This document shows, piece by piece, positions 16,619 through 25,544 of a stretch of 64,000 nt of DNA. The notes under the pieces are model-generated. The model was not told where the DNA came from, ran no database searches, and was given only the letters and a program-made list of their open reading frames with translations. Location of the stretch: positions 1 to 64,000 of the forward strand of contig JAXMGX010000009.1 in assembly GCA_046347045.1 (NCBI GenBank), given 5' to 3'. How positions within the stretch are numbered: position 1 is the stretch's first letter; the number at the start of each line of letters is the position of its first letter. This DNA comes from ZC4RG30 sp046347045. GTDB taxonomy: Bacteria; Pseudomonadota; Gammaproteobacteria; Steroidobacterales; Steroidobacteraceae. The position numbers and the translations under genes are program-made.

Positions 16619-17863
16619 GTGGCGCAACAAGAAAAGGGCTGGGACACCAGCTACGAGTGGAAGATCATCCTGCTGCTCAGCATCACCTTCGGACTGGTGG
16701 GGCTCGACAGGTTCATCCTTCCCGTCATCCTGCAGTCGCCCAACTCGACGATGGGCAAGGATCTCGGCCTCACGCCGGCGGATGGCGGGGCCATGGCCGG
16801 ATACCTCGGCATGGCCTGGGGCGTGTCGGCCTTCGTGATGGGATACCTCGCAGACAAGGTCGGCCGCCGCGCCGTGCTCGCGCCGGCCATCCTGGTGTTC
16901 TCGCTGATGTCGGCCTTCAGCGGCATGGTGGGGTCGGTGATGGCGCTGGTGTTCGTGCGCGTCATCATGGGCGTTGCCGAAGGGCCGGTGGCCTCCACCG
17001 GCGTTGCGGTGGCCGTCGAGGCATCCAAGCCCGAGCGGCGCGGCATGAACAACGGCATCTTCCAGTGCATGATCTCGCTGTTCGGTCTGGCGCTGGGCCC
17101 GGTGATCGCGACGCGGCTGCTCGACAGTCATAGCTGGCACACGGTGTTCATGCTCGTGGGCGCGCCCGGCGTGATCATGGCCGTCCTGATGTGGATCGTG
17201 GTGCGCGAGCCGGCGAAGCGTGCCGACACCGGCCACGGCACGGGCGGAGCCCCTTTCCTCAGCATGTTCGCGCATCGCAATGCAAAGGTCGCGCCGCTCA
17301 CGCTGATCTGCGCGATGGGTGGCATCTTCGTCATCGCCGCCATGCTCACGGCCTACCTCACCGCACCGAAGGGCGCGGGCCTCGGGCTCGATCCCATCAC
17401 TGCCGGCAATGTGTTCTCGGCGGTGGGTGTGGGCGGCGCCATCGGTCAGTTCGCGATGCCGGCCATTTCCGATTTCATCGGCCGCAAGCTCTCCACGCTG
17501 GCTTCGTACATTCTGGCAGCCATCTCGCTGTACTTCTTCACGCAGGCCGGGCCCGACAACACCACGGTGCTGTGGGTGCTGCTGTTCTTCGCCTCGCTGT
17601 TCAATTTCGCGGCGCTGGCAATCCTCGCTGGTCCGGTCGCGGCAGAGGCCGCACCGCCGGGCATGCTGGCCTCGATGGCGGGCTTCGTGATCTTCGCGGG
17701 CGAGTTCGTCGGCGGCGGCATCAGTCCGATCATCGCGGGCCGGATCGCCGGCGGCGAATATGGGCTGAAGGGCGCGCTGTACTTCGCGGCCTGTGGCCTC
17801 GTGATCGGCTTCATCGTGGCGCTGTTCCTGAAGGAAACCGCACCGCGCAAGGGCGGCGTCTGA
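16619..17863 (+). CDS. MFS transporter
   Basis: This is a 414-residue major facilitator with about 12 TM segments. The start is the GTG at 16619, preceded by a G-rich ribosome-binding site near 16608-16614. GYLADKVGRRAVL is the MFS motif between TM2 and TM3, and it recurs in the second half as DFIGRKL. The N-terminus EWKIILLLSITFGLVGLDRF resembles the anion/aromatic-acid transporter branch, which suggests organic-acid uptake, but the substrate is not determined. It sits 43 bases after the secreted NTF2-like gene and 7 bases before the O-methyltransferase gene. Confidence 0.88.
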   Translation: MAQQEKGWDTSYEWKIILLLSITFGLVGLDRFILPVILQSPNSTMGKDLGLTPADGGAMAGYLGMAWGVSAFVMGYLADKVGRRAVLAPAILVFSLMSAFSGMVGSVMALVFVRVIMGVAEGPVASTGVAVAVEASKPERRGMNNGIFQCMISLFGLALGPVIATRLLDSHSWHTVFMLVGAPGVIMAVLMWIVVREPAKRADTGHGTGGAPFLSMFAHRNAKVAPLTLICAMGGIFVIAAMLTAYLTAPKGAGLGLDPITAGNVFSAVGVGGAIGQFAMPAISDFIGRKLSTLASYILAAISLYFFTQAGPDNTTVLWVLLFFASLFNFAALAILAGPVAAEAAPPGMLASMAGFVIFAGEFVGGGISPIIAGRIAGGEYGLKGALYFAACGLVIGFIVALFLKETAPRKGGV

Positions 17864-17870
17864 GGATTGC

Positions 17871-18893
17871 ATGAGTGCACTGCCTGCCACGCGCGATGAT
17901 CGCGTCATCTGGGACAACTGGCTGTCGATGTACCGGTTTCCCATCGTCACGGTGGCCGATGCCATCGGGCTGTTCGCGGCCATTGCGCCGCAGGCGCTGA
18001 CCACCGGCGAAATCGCCGCGAAGCTCGATGTGGATGCGCGCGCGCTGGGTATCCACCTGGGGCTGCTGGCCGCGTTGGGATTCGTCGAGCGTCGCGATGG
18101 CCGCTGGCGCGCCACGGCCGCCACACGCACCTGGCTGCTGCCGGAAGCCGAAGGCTACTACGGTCCGCTGATTCACAACCTTCGCGACTCGCAGCCTTTG
18201 CACGCACAGCTGCTGGCCACACTCAAGACCGGCGACAAGGCTGCGGGCCATGGTTCGGCCGCAGAGGAATGGGAGCGCGGCGAGATGCCGGCCGAAATGG
18301 CACAGTGGCTCACCGCATACATGAACGCGCACAGCCGTGCCGGGGCGAAGGCCGTGGGGCGGCAGCCGCTGCTGGCCAATGTAAAGAGCGTGCTCGACGT
18401 GGGCGGTGGCTCGGGCATCTACAGCATCGAGATGGCGCGGGCCTGGCCGGGTCTGTCGGCCACGGTGATGGAGATTCCGCAGGTGTGCGCGGCGGCCGAG
18501 CCCTACATCGCCGCCTCCGGCATGGGCAGTCGCGTGCAAACGCAGGCCGTGAACATGTTCACGCAGGAGTGGCCGCGCAACTTCGACGCGCATTTCTTCT
18601 CGAACGTGTTCCACGACTGGTCGGATGCCACCAACCGGCTGCTGGCGAAGAAGTCCTTCGCGGCACTGCCCAGGGGCGGACGCATTCTCTTGCACGAGAT
18701 GCTGATGGACGACGACGGTTGCGGCCCGCTGCCGGCGGCCGCGTTCTCGGTGCTGATGTTGCTGGCCACGCGCGGCAAGCAGTACAGCCTGCCTGAACTG
18801 CGAAGTATTCTCGAAGACGCCGGCTTCACGCAGGTCGAGGCCATGCAGACCGGCGGCGGGTACTATTCACTGGTCACGGCACGCAAGCCTTAA
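17871..18893 (+). CDS. SAM-dependent O-methyltransferase (plant COMT-like family)
   Basis: The 340-residue enzyme has an N-terminal winged-helix dimerisation domain (about 20-90) and a C-terminal Rossmann methyltransferase domain. The SAM motif is VLDVGGGSG (DVGGGSG at 176-182). NVFHDWSD, with His248, is the usual catalytic-base region of this family. Members methylate phenolic hydroxyls or small aromatic/polyketide metabolites. The gene lies 7 bases after the MFS gene and 17 bases before the SMP-30 gene, so co-expression is very likely. The substrate is unknown. Confidence 0.9.
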   Translation: MSALPATRDDRVIWDNWLSMYRFPIVTVADAIGLFAAIAPQALTTGEIAAKLDVDARALGIHLGLLAALGFVERRDGRWRATAATRTWLLPEAEGYYGPLIHNLRDSQPLHAQLLATLKTGDKAAGHGSAAEEWERGEMPAEMAQWLTAYMNAHSRAGAKAVGRQPLLANVKSVLDVGGGSGIYSIEMARAWPGLSATVMEIPQVCAAAEPYIAASGMGSRVQTQAVNMFTQEWPRNFDAHFFSNVFHDWSDATNRLLAKKSFAALPRGGRILLHEMLMDDDGCGPLPAAAFSVLMLLATRGKQYSLPELRSILEDAGFTQVEAMQTGGGYYSLVTARKP

Positions 18894-18910
18894 GCCACGC
18901 TTCCCCAACC

Positions 18911-19780
18911 ATGAAAATCAGCAGACTCGAAGTGCCCCAGTGTTCAGTGGGCGAGGGGCCCCTGTGGGATGTGCCCACGCAGCAGTACTTCTGGATCGAC
19001 ATCCTCGAGAAATGCGTCTACCGGCTGGATCCCGCTACCGGCCGCACGCAGCGCTGGCCGGTGCCCAACATCATTGGCTCGATGGCCATTGCGCAGGATG
19101 GCAATGCCATTGTTGCGCTGGCCAACGGCGTGCACCGGCTCGACTTCGCCAGCGGCGAATGCCGCATGCTGGCCACCAGCCCCGACCTGAACGAACAGGT
19201 GCAACTGGCCGATGGCAAAGTGGATCGCCGCGGCCGGTTCATCGTGGGTTCCAGCGATCGCGGCATGAAGGAGGCGCGCGGCAAGCTGTACGCGCTCGAT
19301 CCCGGCGCCACTGCGCTGCGCGTGATCGACACCGACATCTTCCTGGCCAATGGCCCGTGCTGGTCGCCGGATGACCGCACCTTCTACCACGCCGACAGCA
19401 TCCGCAAGCTGATCTACGCCTACGACTACGACATTGCGCGCGGTACCGTGAGCAACCGCCGGCCGTTCGCCAGCACTGCCGAGCTGGGCGGCATTCCCGA
19501 TGGCGCCACGGTCGACGCCGAGGGTCATGTGTGGAGCGCCATCTGCGAGGGTGGCAAGCTGGTGCGCTTCCGCCCCGATGGCAGCATCGAGCGCATCGTG
19601 ACGATGCCGCTGAAGCTGCCCGGCAGCGTGATGTTCGGCGGCGCGAACCTCGATCGCCTGTATGTGCCCACCCTGAGCCCGGCATTTCTGGGCCGTCCGG
19701 CCGATCCGCTCGATGGATCGACGTTCGTCATCGAGGAGCTGGGCATCCGCGGACTGCCGGAGCCGAGGTTCGGCGCTTGA
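18911..19780 (+). CDS. SMP-30/gluconolactonase-family protein
   Basis: The 289-residue protein has the six-bladed beta-propeller signature of SMP-30/gluconolactonase/LRE enzymes. Metal-binding positions are recognisable: Glu in SVGEGPLWD near the N-terminus, Asn in LANGPCWSPDD, and Asp in GGIPDGATVDAEGHVW. Enzymes of this group hydrolyse sugar lactones or related esters with a divalent metal. No signal peptide is seen, so it is cytoplasmic. The TGA stop overlaps a TTG start of the next MFS gene. Confidence 0.88.
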   Translation: MKISRLEVPQCSVGEGPLWDVPTQQYFWIDILEKCVYRLDPATGRTQRWPVPNIIGSMAIAQDGNAIVALANGVHRLDFASGECRMLATSPDLNEQVQLADGKVDRRGRFIVGSSDRGMKEARGKLYALDPGATALRVIDTDIFLANGPCWSPDDRTFYHADSIRKLIYAYDYDIARGTVSNRRPFASTAELGGIPDGATVDAEGHVWSAICEGGKLVRFRPDGSIERIVTMPLKLPGSVMFGGANLDRLYVPTLSPAFLGRPADPLDGSTFVIEELGIRGLPEPRFGA

Positions 19781-20946
19781 GCGCACTGCCGCTGCTGCTG
19801 GTCACGGTATTCCTCAACATCGCCGGCTTCAGCCTGGTGCTGCCGTTGCTGCCGTTCTACGGCACGCTGTACGGCGCTTCACCCTTCATGGTGGCCAGCC
19901 TGTTCGCGGCCTATTCGCTGGGCAGCGTGTTCGGCGAGATCTACTGGGGCCGCCGCTCCGATCTCATCGGGCGACGCCCGGTGTTGATCATGACCACGGC
20001 GGGGGCAGCGCTGAGCTACGTGGCGTTTGCCTTCGCGCCCACGTATGCCATCGCCATCGGCCTGCGCGTGGTCAGCGGCTTCTTCAGCGGCACGTTCGGC
20101 GTGGTGGCCAGCACCATCGCCGACATCACGCCGCCGCAGACGCGGGCCAAGCACATGGGTTACTTCGGCGCCTCGTTCAACCTGGGATTCGCGACGGGGC
20201 CGGCCATCGGCGGATTGCTTGCGCATCCGGAGGCGGGATTGGCCGGTTTTCGCGCGCCCATCCTGGCCGCCGCGGGACTGGCCGCGGCGGCATCGATCTG
20301 GGCCGCGATGGCCTTGCCGGAAACTCGCCCCACCGGCGCGAACGTGCGGCCGCCGCCCAGCTACTCCGAAGCGCTGAAGTACGTGGGCAGCCAGGGTCTG
20401 CTGCTGCGGCTGTTCCTCATCGCCTTCTGCGGCATCGCCGCCTTCGCCTCGATGGAGGCAGTGTTCGGCCTGTGGACCAAGCTGAATTTCGGCTGGGGCA
20501 CGCGCGAGGTGGGGCTCACCTTCGTGGCGGTGGGTGGCGCGGGCCTGCTGGTGCAGACGCTGGCCATCGGTCCGCTGGTGGCGCGCTTCGGCGAGGCACG
20601 CGTCATCGTCGGCGGACTGCTGCTGCTGGTCGTGGCCATCGTGCTGCCGCCGGTGATCCGCATGCCGGCGGCCTCGGTGGTGCTGATGTCGCTGCTGATG
20701 GCGGGGCACAGCCTGGCCTTCCCCAATGCGGGCGCGCTGGTGTCGCGCACCACGCCGCCGGACCGGCAGGGCAGCGTCATGGGCCTGAACATGGCCTCGA
20801 ACGCGTTTTCACGCATCGTGGCGCCGCCATTCTTCGGCTGGGTGTTCGCGCAGCAGGCCGATGCACCGTACTACCTGTGTGCGCTGTTGATGTTGGCGAT
20901 GGTGCCGGTGGCGCTGCAGGTCGTGAAGCTGCGCAGCCAGGCCTGA
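19777..20946 (+). CDS. MFS transporter (TetA-like group)
   Basis: This is a 389-residue major facilitator with 12 TM segments. The only start giving a full TM1 is the TTG at 19777, overlapping the SMP-30 stop as TTGA; there is no nearby ATG in frame. TM1 reads LLLVTVFLNIAGFSLVLPLL, and the loop 2-3 motif is GRRSDLIGRRPVLI, as in drug/proton antiporters of the TetA type. It could export a product of the adjacent methyltransferase and lactonase. It converges on the S8 protease gene with 19 bases between the stops. Confidence 0.87.
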   Translation: MSALPLLLVTVFLNIAGFSLVLPLLPFYGTLYGASPFMVASLFAAYSLGSVFGEIYWGRRSDLIGRRPVLIMTTAGAALSYVAFAFAPTYAIAIGLRVVSGFFSGTFGVVASTIADITPPQTRAKHMGYFGASFNLGFATGPAIGGLLAHPEAGLAGFRAPILAAAGLAAAASIWAAMALPETRPTGANVRPPPSYSEALKYVGSQGLLLRLFLIAFCGIAAFASMEAVFGLWTKLNFGWGTREVGLTFVAVGGAGLLVQTLAIGPLVARFGEARVIVGGLLLLVVAIVLPPVIRMPAASVVLMSLLMAGHSLAFPNAGALVSRTTPPDRQGSVMGLNMASNAFSRIVAPPFFGWVFAQQADAPYYLCALLMLAMVPVALQVVKLRSQA

Positions 20947-20965
20947 GCCGCGCGCCTGCGGGTCG

Positions 20966-22303
20966 TCAGGGGGCGGTTATCGCCGCGGCGGCCGCGGGAA
21001 CGCTGGCTGCCGACGCCGAACCGGCGCATGTGCTGAGGTCGAGCAACCGCGCCAACGCGAGGCAGGCATTGATCGATGCGGCGCGGTCTGCGGTCCCTTC
21101 GCTCCGTGCCAGCAGCTCGAAGACCCTGTTGCGGTCCAGCCGTCTGTCGCGCGCCAGCAGCAGCGCCACGGCGCCGCTCACATGCGCGGTGGCCAGCGAC
21201 GATCCGGTGACGAAGTCGTAGCGGCCGCCCGGCATCAGCGTGACCACCTCGCGACCCGGCGCGCGCAGCACGCCACTGCGCGCGGCGGCCGATTCGGCCA
21301 TGTCCACCGGTATCACTCCCGGTGTGCCGCCGGGGAAGCCATCGGCGGAGGCATCGGCAGGCGAGGCACCCACATACAGCATGCCGCGCGCGATGCCGGC
21401 CGCGACCAGCGCATTGAGCAGCGGATCGCGCGGGCCGGCGAGACTGAGATTCACCACCTGCGTGTTCTCGCTGATGGCGGCGGCCAGCGCCTGCGCGAGA
21501 GTAAGTGAATTGCAGTGCGCAGCATCGTTCTGCTCGTCGAGCTGCCAGCAGGCCTTCAGCGCGACGATCTCGACGCCCGGCGCCACGCCGACGATGCCGA
21601 GGCTGTTGTTGGCCGAGGCGGAGATGACTCCGGCCACCGCCGTGCCGTGGCGGTCGAGTCCGAAGCGGCGCGCGTCGCGGTCGACGAAATTGCGCCGCAC
21701 GACCACGCGGCCACCGAAGTCCGGATGTGCCGAGTCGATGCCGGTGTCGATGACGGCCACGCGAATCTTCTCGCCGCGCGACCATTGCTGTGCGCCGGCG
21801 GCATCGATGCTCTGGAAGCCGCGCTGCACCGACAGGTAGGGGTCGTTGTAAGGTGGCGTGCGATCGCCCTGGGGCTGCGTGCGCGAGGCAAAGCCGTTCA
21901 TCGCCTGCGCCAGCTTCACGCGTGGATCGCCAGACAGGCGCTGCAGCAGCGCATCGCGCTGCGCGCCGTCGGGAATGCGCAGCACCGCGCAGTGCAGCGT
22001 CAGCACCTGTATCGGCCAGGCGGCGACCTCGGTGAGTCCGTACTCCCGCGCCACGTCGCGCATCATGGCGCGCGCGCGGTCGCTGGCCCGGTACACCGTA
22101 CCGCCGTAGCCGGGGCGCGTGCTGGCGGGTCGCGGGGGCCCGGGCGAGGCAGTGTTCTCCACGGCGACGATGAGCAGGTGATCCTCGTCGGCCGCGTTGC
22201 CGGCTGCGGACGTGAGCGCATCGCGCGGCGCGGTAGCGGCGCATCCATGGAGCCCCAGCGCCGCGAGTGCCATCAGCAGGGCCAGGCAACTGCGCACCGG
22301 CAT
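20966..22303 (-). CDS. S8 (subtilisin-like) serine protease, predicted lipoprotein
   Basis: The 445-residue protein has a lipoprotein signal ending LHGC (Cys21), an inhibitor-like region (about 40-150), then a peptidase S8 domain. The triad is complete: Asp186 in VIDTGID, His219 in DRHGTAVAG and Ser369 in GSSLATAHVSG. It is probably anchored in the envelope and degrades or processes envelope proteins. The start at 22303 lies 4 bases after the anti-sigma stop, and sigma, anti-sigma and protease form a tight operon. The arrangement suggests the protease is either an output of the sigma factor or involved in turning over its anti-sigma factor. Confidence 0.9.
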   Translation of the reverse strand: MPVRSCLALLMALAALGLHGCAATAPRDALTSAAGNAADEDHLLIVAVENTASPGPPRPASTRPGYGGTVYRASDRARAMMRDVAREYGLTEVAAWPIQVLTLHCAVLRIPDGAQRDALLQRLSGDPRVKLAQAMNGFASRTQPQGDRTPPYNDPYLSVQRGFQSIDAAGAQQWSRGEKIRVAVIDTGIDSAHPDFGGRVVVRRNFVDRDARRFGLDRHGTAVAGVISASANNSLGIVGVAPGVEIVALKACWQLDEQNDAAHCNSLTLAQALAAAISENTQVVNLSLAGPRDPLLNALVAAGIARGMLYVGASPADASADGFPGGTPGVIPVDMAESAAARSGVLRAPGREVVTLMPGGRYDFVTGSSLATAHVSGAVALLLARDRRLDRNRVFELLARSEGTADRAASINACLALARLLDLSTCAGSASAASVPAAAAAITAP

Positions 22304-22307
22304 GTCC

Positions 22308-22919
22308 TCAGCGGCCGATGGGCTCGGCAAACCGCGCGGCCGGATGGGCACGCAGCGTGAGCAGGGCCTGCTTTGGATCGTCTGCGCTGCTGGAGGTGGC
22401 CAGCGTGTACACGCCCTCTGGCGTCGGGCCGTTGACGATGCGCAGGTGCGCACGCTCGAGCAGCGCCTGCAGCTCGCCCAGTGTCATCGTGGGCGAGAAC
22501 ACGGCGCGCACGCTGGCGCCGCCACCGGCCGGCGCGGGGGAACTGACCGTCTGGTAGGGCGCGGCCAGCTCGGCGCGTGGCCCGCGCAGCAGCAGTGTGG
22601 CCAGCGCGCCCAGCATCACCGCCTGCAGCACCACAGCCGCAGTCAACCAGCGCAGCGCACGCGGCGGTCGCGCCGGCGCGGGCTGCGGCGGCGCGGGTTC
22701 GGCATCGATGCGCGTCATCAGCTTCTGCAGCGAGGCATGCGGCATGCTCTGCACCGACTGCGGCGTCTTCATCGCCTGCAGCAGCGCGCGTTGTGCCTGC
22801 ACCTCGTCGCGGCACAGTGCGCACTGTTCCAGGTGCAGCAGCAATTCGTCGCGCTTCGAATCCGCGACAGTGCCGTTGACGTACCAGGGGATCAGGTCCC
22901 AGGCATGCTTGTGGTTCAT
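22308..22919 (-). CDS. Anti-sigma factor with zinc-finger domain
   Basis: The 203-residue protein has an N-terminal anti-sigma zinc-finger domain with HLEQCALC (His29, Cys33, Cys36). One TM segment follows (about 88-110, LTAAVVLQAVMLGALATLLL), then a periplasmic domain of about 90 residues. It should hold the ECF sigma factor inactive at the membrane. The ATG directly abuts the sigma stop (TAGATG). The outer domain is a candidate sensor or protease target. No family name was recognised for the periplasmic part. Confidence 0.85.
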   Translation of the reverse strand: MNHKHAWDLIPWYVNGTVADSKRDELLLHLEQCALCRDEVQAQRALLQAMKTPQSVQSMPHASLQKLMTRIDAEPAPPQPAPARPPRALRWLTAAVVLQAVMLGALATLLLRGPRAELAAPYQTVSSPAPAGGGASVRAVFSPTMTLGELQALLERAHLRIVNGPTPEGVYTLATSSSADDPKQALLTLRAHPAARFAEPIGR

Positions 22920-23534
22920 CTAGGAACTCCGTGGCGGCAGGCCACCGAGCGAGGGAAGGCGAATGCGCAGCTTCTCGCGGGCATGGAACATGCGCGCCTT
23001 GACGGTGCCCACCGGCGCGCCGGTGATGGCCGCGATCTCCTCGCAGGAGTGACCGAGGAAATAGGCCATTTCCAGCGTCAGCCGCTGCTCCTCGGGCAAC
23101 TCGGCCAGGCCGCGCGAGATCCAGTCCTGCATGTCGGCGGCGCCCGCGGAGTCGTCGCTGTCGGGCACTGCGGTCTCGGAAAGGCGGCGATCGGTGGTGG
23201 CGATCTGGCGTTCGTCGCGCAACGCGCGCAGTGCCCGCCGGTAGGCGATGCCCATGATCCAGGTGGACACCCGCGAGGCGCCGCGGAATTCGCCGGCCTT
23301 GCGCCACACCACCCAGAAGGTGTCGTTGATGATCTCCTCGGCGAAGTCATAGCGCGGCGCCAGCCGCATCAGGAAGCGCGACAGGCGGCGGTGATACAGC
23401 GTGTACAGCTCCTCGAAGGCCGGACGCTCGCGGTCGGCCACGCGTCGCAGCAACTGCGATTCATGCGCTTCGGCGGACTGCGGCGAGGGTCGTGGCATGC
23501 CTGTTTGTACCACCGCCGGGCCGGCGGGTTGCAT
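22920..23534 (-). CDS. ECF RNA polymerase sigma factor
   Basis: The 204-residue protein has sigma region 2 (FEELYTLYHRRLSRFLMRLA, AEEIINDTFWVVWRKAGEF) and region 4 (LPEEQRLTLEMAYFLGHSC, EEIAAITGAPVGTVKARMFH), joined by a short linker. It directs RNA polymerase to a stress or envelope regulon. The start ATG at 23534 overlaps the stop of the TorF-type gene as TGATG; an ATG at 23498 is an alternative. Its anti-sigma gene follows immediately. The presence of porin-like genes in the same transcription unit points to an outer-membrane or surface signal. Confidence 0.93.
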   Translation of the reverse strand: MQPAGPAVVQTGMPRPSPQSAEAHESQLLRRVADRERPAFEELYTLYHRRLSRFLMRLAPRYDFAEEIINDTFWVVWRKAGEFRGASRVSTWIMGIAYRRALRALRDERQIATTDRRLSETAVPDSDDSAGAADMQDWISRGLAELPEEQRLTLEMAYFLGHSCEEIAAITGAPVGTVKARMFHAREKLRIRLPSLGGLPPRSS

Positions 23535-24259
23535 CAGCGCCCGGAAAAAGCGTACGCCACCGAGAACAGGCCCCGTTTCCCCCCATCGCCCACGTAAGAA
23601 AGGGCGGTGGCTCCGTGACCGGCGATGACATAAGAGGCATCGATCTGCCAGCCGCTCCGGGACCAGCCCAGTCCCGCGCTGCCGTACCAGTAACCGTCGC
23701 CGAACAGGTCGGATAGATCGTAGTAGCCGATGCCGGCATGGCCGCCCAGGTTGCCGGCCAGTCGCTGCTGCCAGCTTGCTTCATAGGCCAGTGCCTTGCG
23801 CTTCCACACCGGCCCGTAGGCCGAGGCGAAGCGCGACGTGTCGGGAGAGAAGCTGACGCTGAACAGCAGCGCTTCGCGGAACCGCAGGTCCACCGCAAGT
23901 TCGTTGTAGCGATAGAAGCTGGAGCGGTGTTGCCAGGGGCTTTCGTAGTGCGTGAGTGCGGCGCGCAGCGACCAGTCATCGCCCAGTGGCGCGCCGTAGC
24001 CCAGCGTTGCGCCGAAGTCGACCACGGTGGGGTCGGTGGGGCGCACGTGGCTGGTGGATGCCCACAGCGCGCCCAGCCAGCCGCTGCCGTGTTGCGCATG
24101 CAGTTCCGCCGACAGCGCCGGATCGCTGCTGCTGCGCGAGGTGCCGCGCATCAGGTTGTCGCTGGCGAGCGTGAGGCTGCCGCCCCATTCGGGCGATGCC
24201 GCGCGCGCCTGCGGCCACAGCAGGCATGGACACAGGATCAGGCAGCACAACCGGCGCAT
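23534..24259 (-). CDS. TorF-family (TIGR02001-like) outer-membrane protein
   Basis: The 241-residue protein has a signal peptide (1-20, ending ARA) and a beta-barrel pattern. The conserved opening GGSLTLASDNLMRGTSRS matches the TIGR02001/TorF putative porin family. Aromatic residues alternate through about 8-10 strands and the C-terminus ends in a strand (LFSVAYAFSGR). It likely forms a small outer-membrane barrel, cargo unknown. Its TGA overlaps the sigma-factor ATG by one base, so the two are coupled; it lies 39 bases after the CxxCH porin-like gene. Confidence 0.82.
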   Translation of the reverse strand: MRRLCCLILCPCLLWPQARAASPEWGGSLTLASDNLMRGTSRSSSDPALSAELHAQHGSGWLGALWASTSHVRPTDPTVVDFGATLGYGAPLGDDWSLRAALTHYESPWQHRSSFYRYNELAVDLRFREALLFSVSFSPDTSRFASAYGPVWKRKALAYEASWQQRLAGNLGGHAGIGYYDLSDLFGDGYWYGSAGLGWSRSGWQIDASYVIAGHGATALSYVGDGGKRGLFSVAYAFSGR

Positions 24260-24298
24260 GTGTCGATTGTAGGCCGGTTGCCTCGCGCCGCGTCGACG

Positions 24299-25381
24299 CT
24301 ACAGGAACCCGTGCAATTGCAGGAAGGCGATGCGCTGGTTCAGGAAGGGCACTTCGTTCACGTCGTCGTAGTTGCGGATGCCGGTGCGCACCTGCAGGAA
24401 GGGCGCCGGCGTGTACTCCCAGACCAGGCTCAGTCGCGTCTGCTGGTCTCTCGCGGCAGCGCGGTTGGGGTCGAAGCGCTCGGCGGTGAATTTCAGGTTG
24501 TGACCCTTGCGCAGCAGCCAGTTGGCCTCGGCCAGCGCCGCCAGCTGCCTGCGCTTCACCTGCGAAGTGCTGTCGACGATGTAGTCCACCTCGCCCAGCC
24601 AGGCGATGTGACCGGTGCGCAGGCCGCCGAACACGTTCTGCATGCGGCGCGAGCCCACGTCGAAGTCATTGAGGTTGAAGCTGGCGCCGGCACGCCAGCC
24701 CGCACCCACATACTCGGTGCGCAGACTCCATTGCTTGCCATTGTCGACTTCGGGTGCACCGGCGGTGCCATTGGTCACCGCAAGCTGCGCCGTCCACCGC
24801 GATCCCTCGAAACCCAGCTCGACGCCGCGGTCCGGCGTGTTGAAATTGATGCTGGTGGGTTCGCGCGTGAAGGCGCTGTCGTCCTGCAGACGGATGCCGA
24901 AGGGCAGATACATCTGACCCGCTTTCACATAGAAGCGGTGGTCCGCGCTCCACAGGCGCAGATAGGCTTCGGCATTGTTGGCGTTGCCCGGCGCAAGGCG
25001 CTCGTCGATGTACAGCGACAGCCGCTCGGGAATCACGCGCAGGTCCACATAGGCGCGCAGACTGGTGAGATCGAACGAGGAGATCGACTTCGTGCCAGGG
25101 AAGTCGATCCACGTGGCGCCGCCGCGCAGATTGGCGCCGATGCCGATGTAGCGGCCCAGGTCGCCGGTCCACGGTGTGGTCGACATGTCGAGCGCACGCG
25201 CCGGTAGCTGCGTCTGGCCGTAGACCGTGCCGACGGTGTTGCGCATGCCGCCGCCGGTGGGGTTCACGTGACAGCCGCTGCACTTCAGGCCCGTGGTCAC
25301 GGCGAGGTAGGGCTCGGCGGTTGCGGTGCCCGCGCCCAGCATCAATGCCAGCAGCGCAGCCAGCCCGATGGTTCTCTTCAT
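24299..25381 (-). CDS. Porin-like outer-membrane protein with N-terminal CxxCH motif
   Basis: The 360-residue protein starts at the ATG at 25381 behind GGGGGAG. The signal peptide (1-22) ends TATA, then LKCSGCHVNPTGGG carries a single CxxCH heme-attachment-like motif (Cys34, Cys37, His38). The remaining roughly 300 residues have amphipathic beta-strands typical of an outer-membrane barrel, such as RYIGIGANLRG and RFYVKAGQMYLPFG. A single c-type heme at the mouth of a barrel would suit electron transfer across the outer membrane, but heme attachment is unproven. It is the first gene of the presumed sigma-factor operon. Confidence 0.75.
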   Translation of the reverse strand: MKRTIGLAALLALMLGAGTATAEPYLAVTTGLKCSGCHVNPTGGGMRNTVGTVYGQTQLPARALDMSTTPWTGDLGRYIGIGANLRGGATWIDFPGTKSISSFDLTSLRAYVDLRVIPERLSLYIDERLAPGNANNAEAYLRLWSADHRFYVKAGQMYLPFGIRLQDDSAFTREPTSINFNTPDRGVELGFEGSRWTAQLAVTNGTAGAPEVDNGKQWSLRTEYVGAGWRAGASFNLNDFDVGSRRMQNVFGGLRTGHIAWLGEVDYIVDSTSQVKRRQLAALAEANWLLRKGHNLKFTAERFDPNRAAARDQQTRLSLVWEYTPAPFLQVRTGIRNYDDVNEVPFLNQRIAFLQLHGFL

Positions 25382-25410
25382 TGCAATCTCCCCCGGTCGC
25401 CTTGTGACGC

Positions 25411-25423
25411 CCGCTCTGAGCGG
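25411..25423. promoter_or_regulatory. Inverted repeat upstream of the CxxCH porin-like gene
   Basis: CCGCTC-T-GAGCGG is a perfect 6-bp inverted repeat about 30 bases upstream of the porin-like start. It lies in the 163-base gap between two divergent genes (25382-25544). It may be a regulator site or a structure in the 5' leader. I see no convincing -35/-10 pair in the gap. Confidence 0.3.
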
Positions 25424-25544
25424 TAGGTAGCGCGTCGCTGCAAAACGGTTGCATCGAAGGATGTTGGTCAGCGGCAGGCAACCGGAACCGTGAGGCGCGG
25501 CACTCATTGGCATGCACATCACCGCATCACCCGGGGGGAAGGTC

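Noticed and set aside
16544..18130. Long minus-strand open frame opposite the MFS and methyltransferase genes
   Set aside because: Opposite two confident genes; biased composition and no recognisable family.
20942..20970. Hairpin spanning both stops between the TetA-like MFS and S8 protease genes
   Set aside because: Only a 5-bp stem with a large loop; likely chance.
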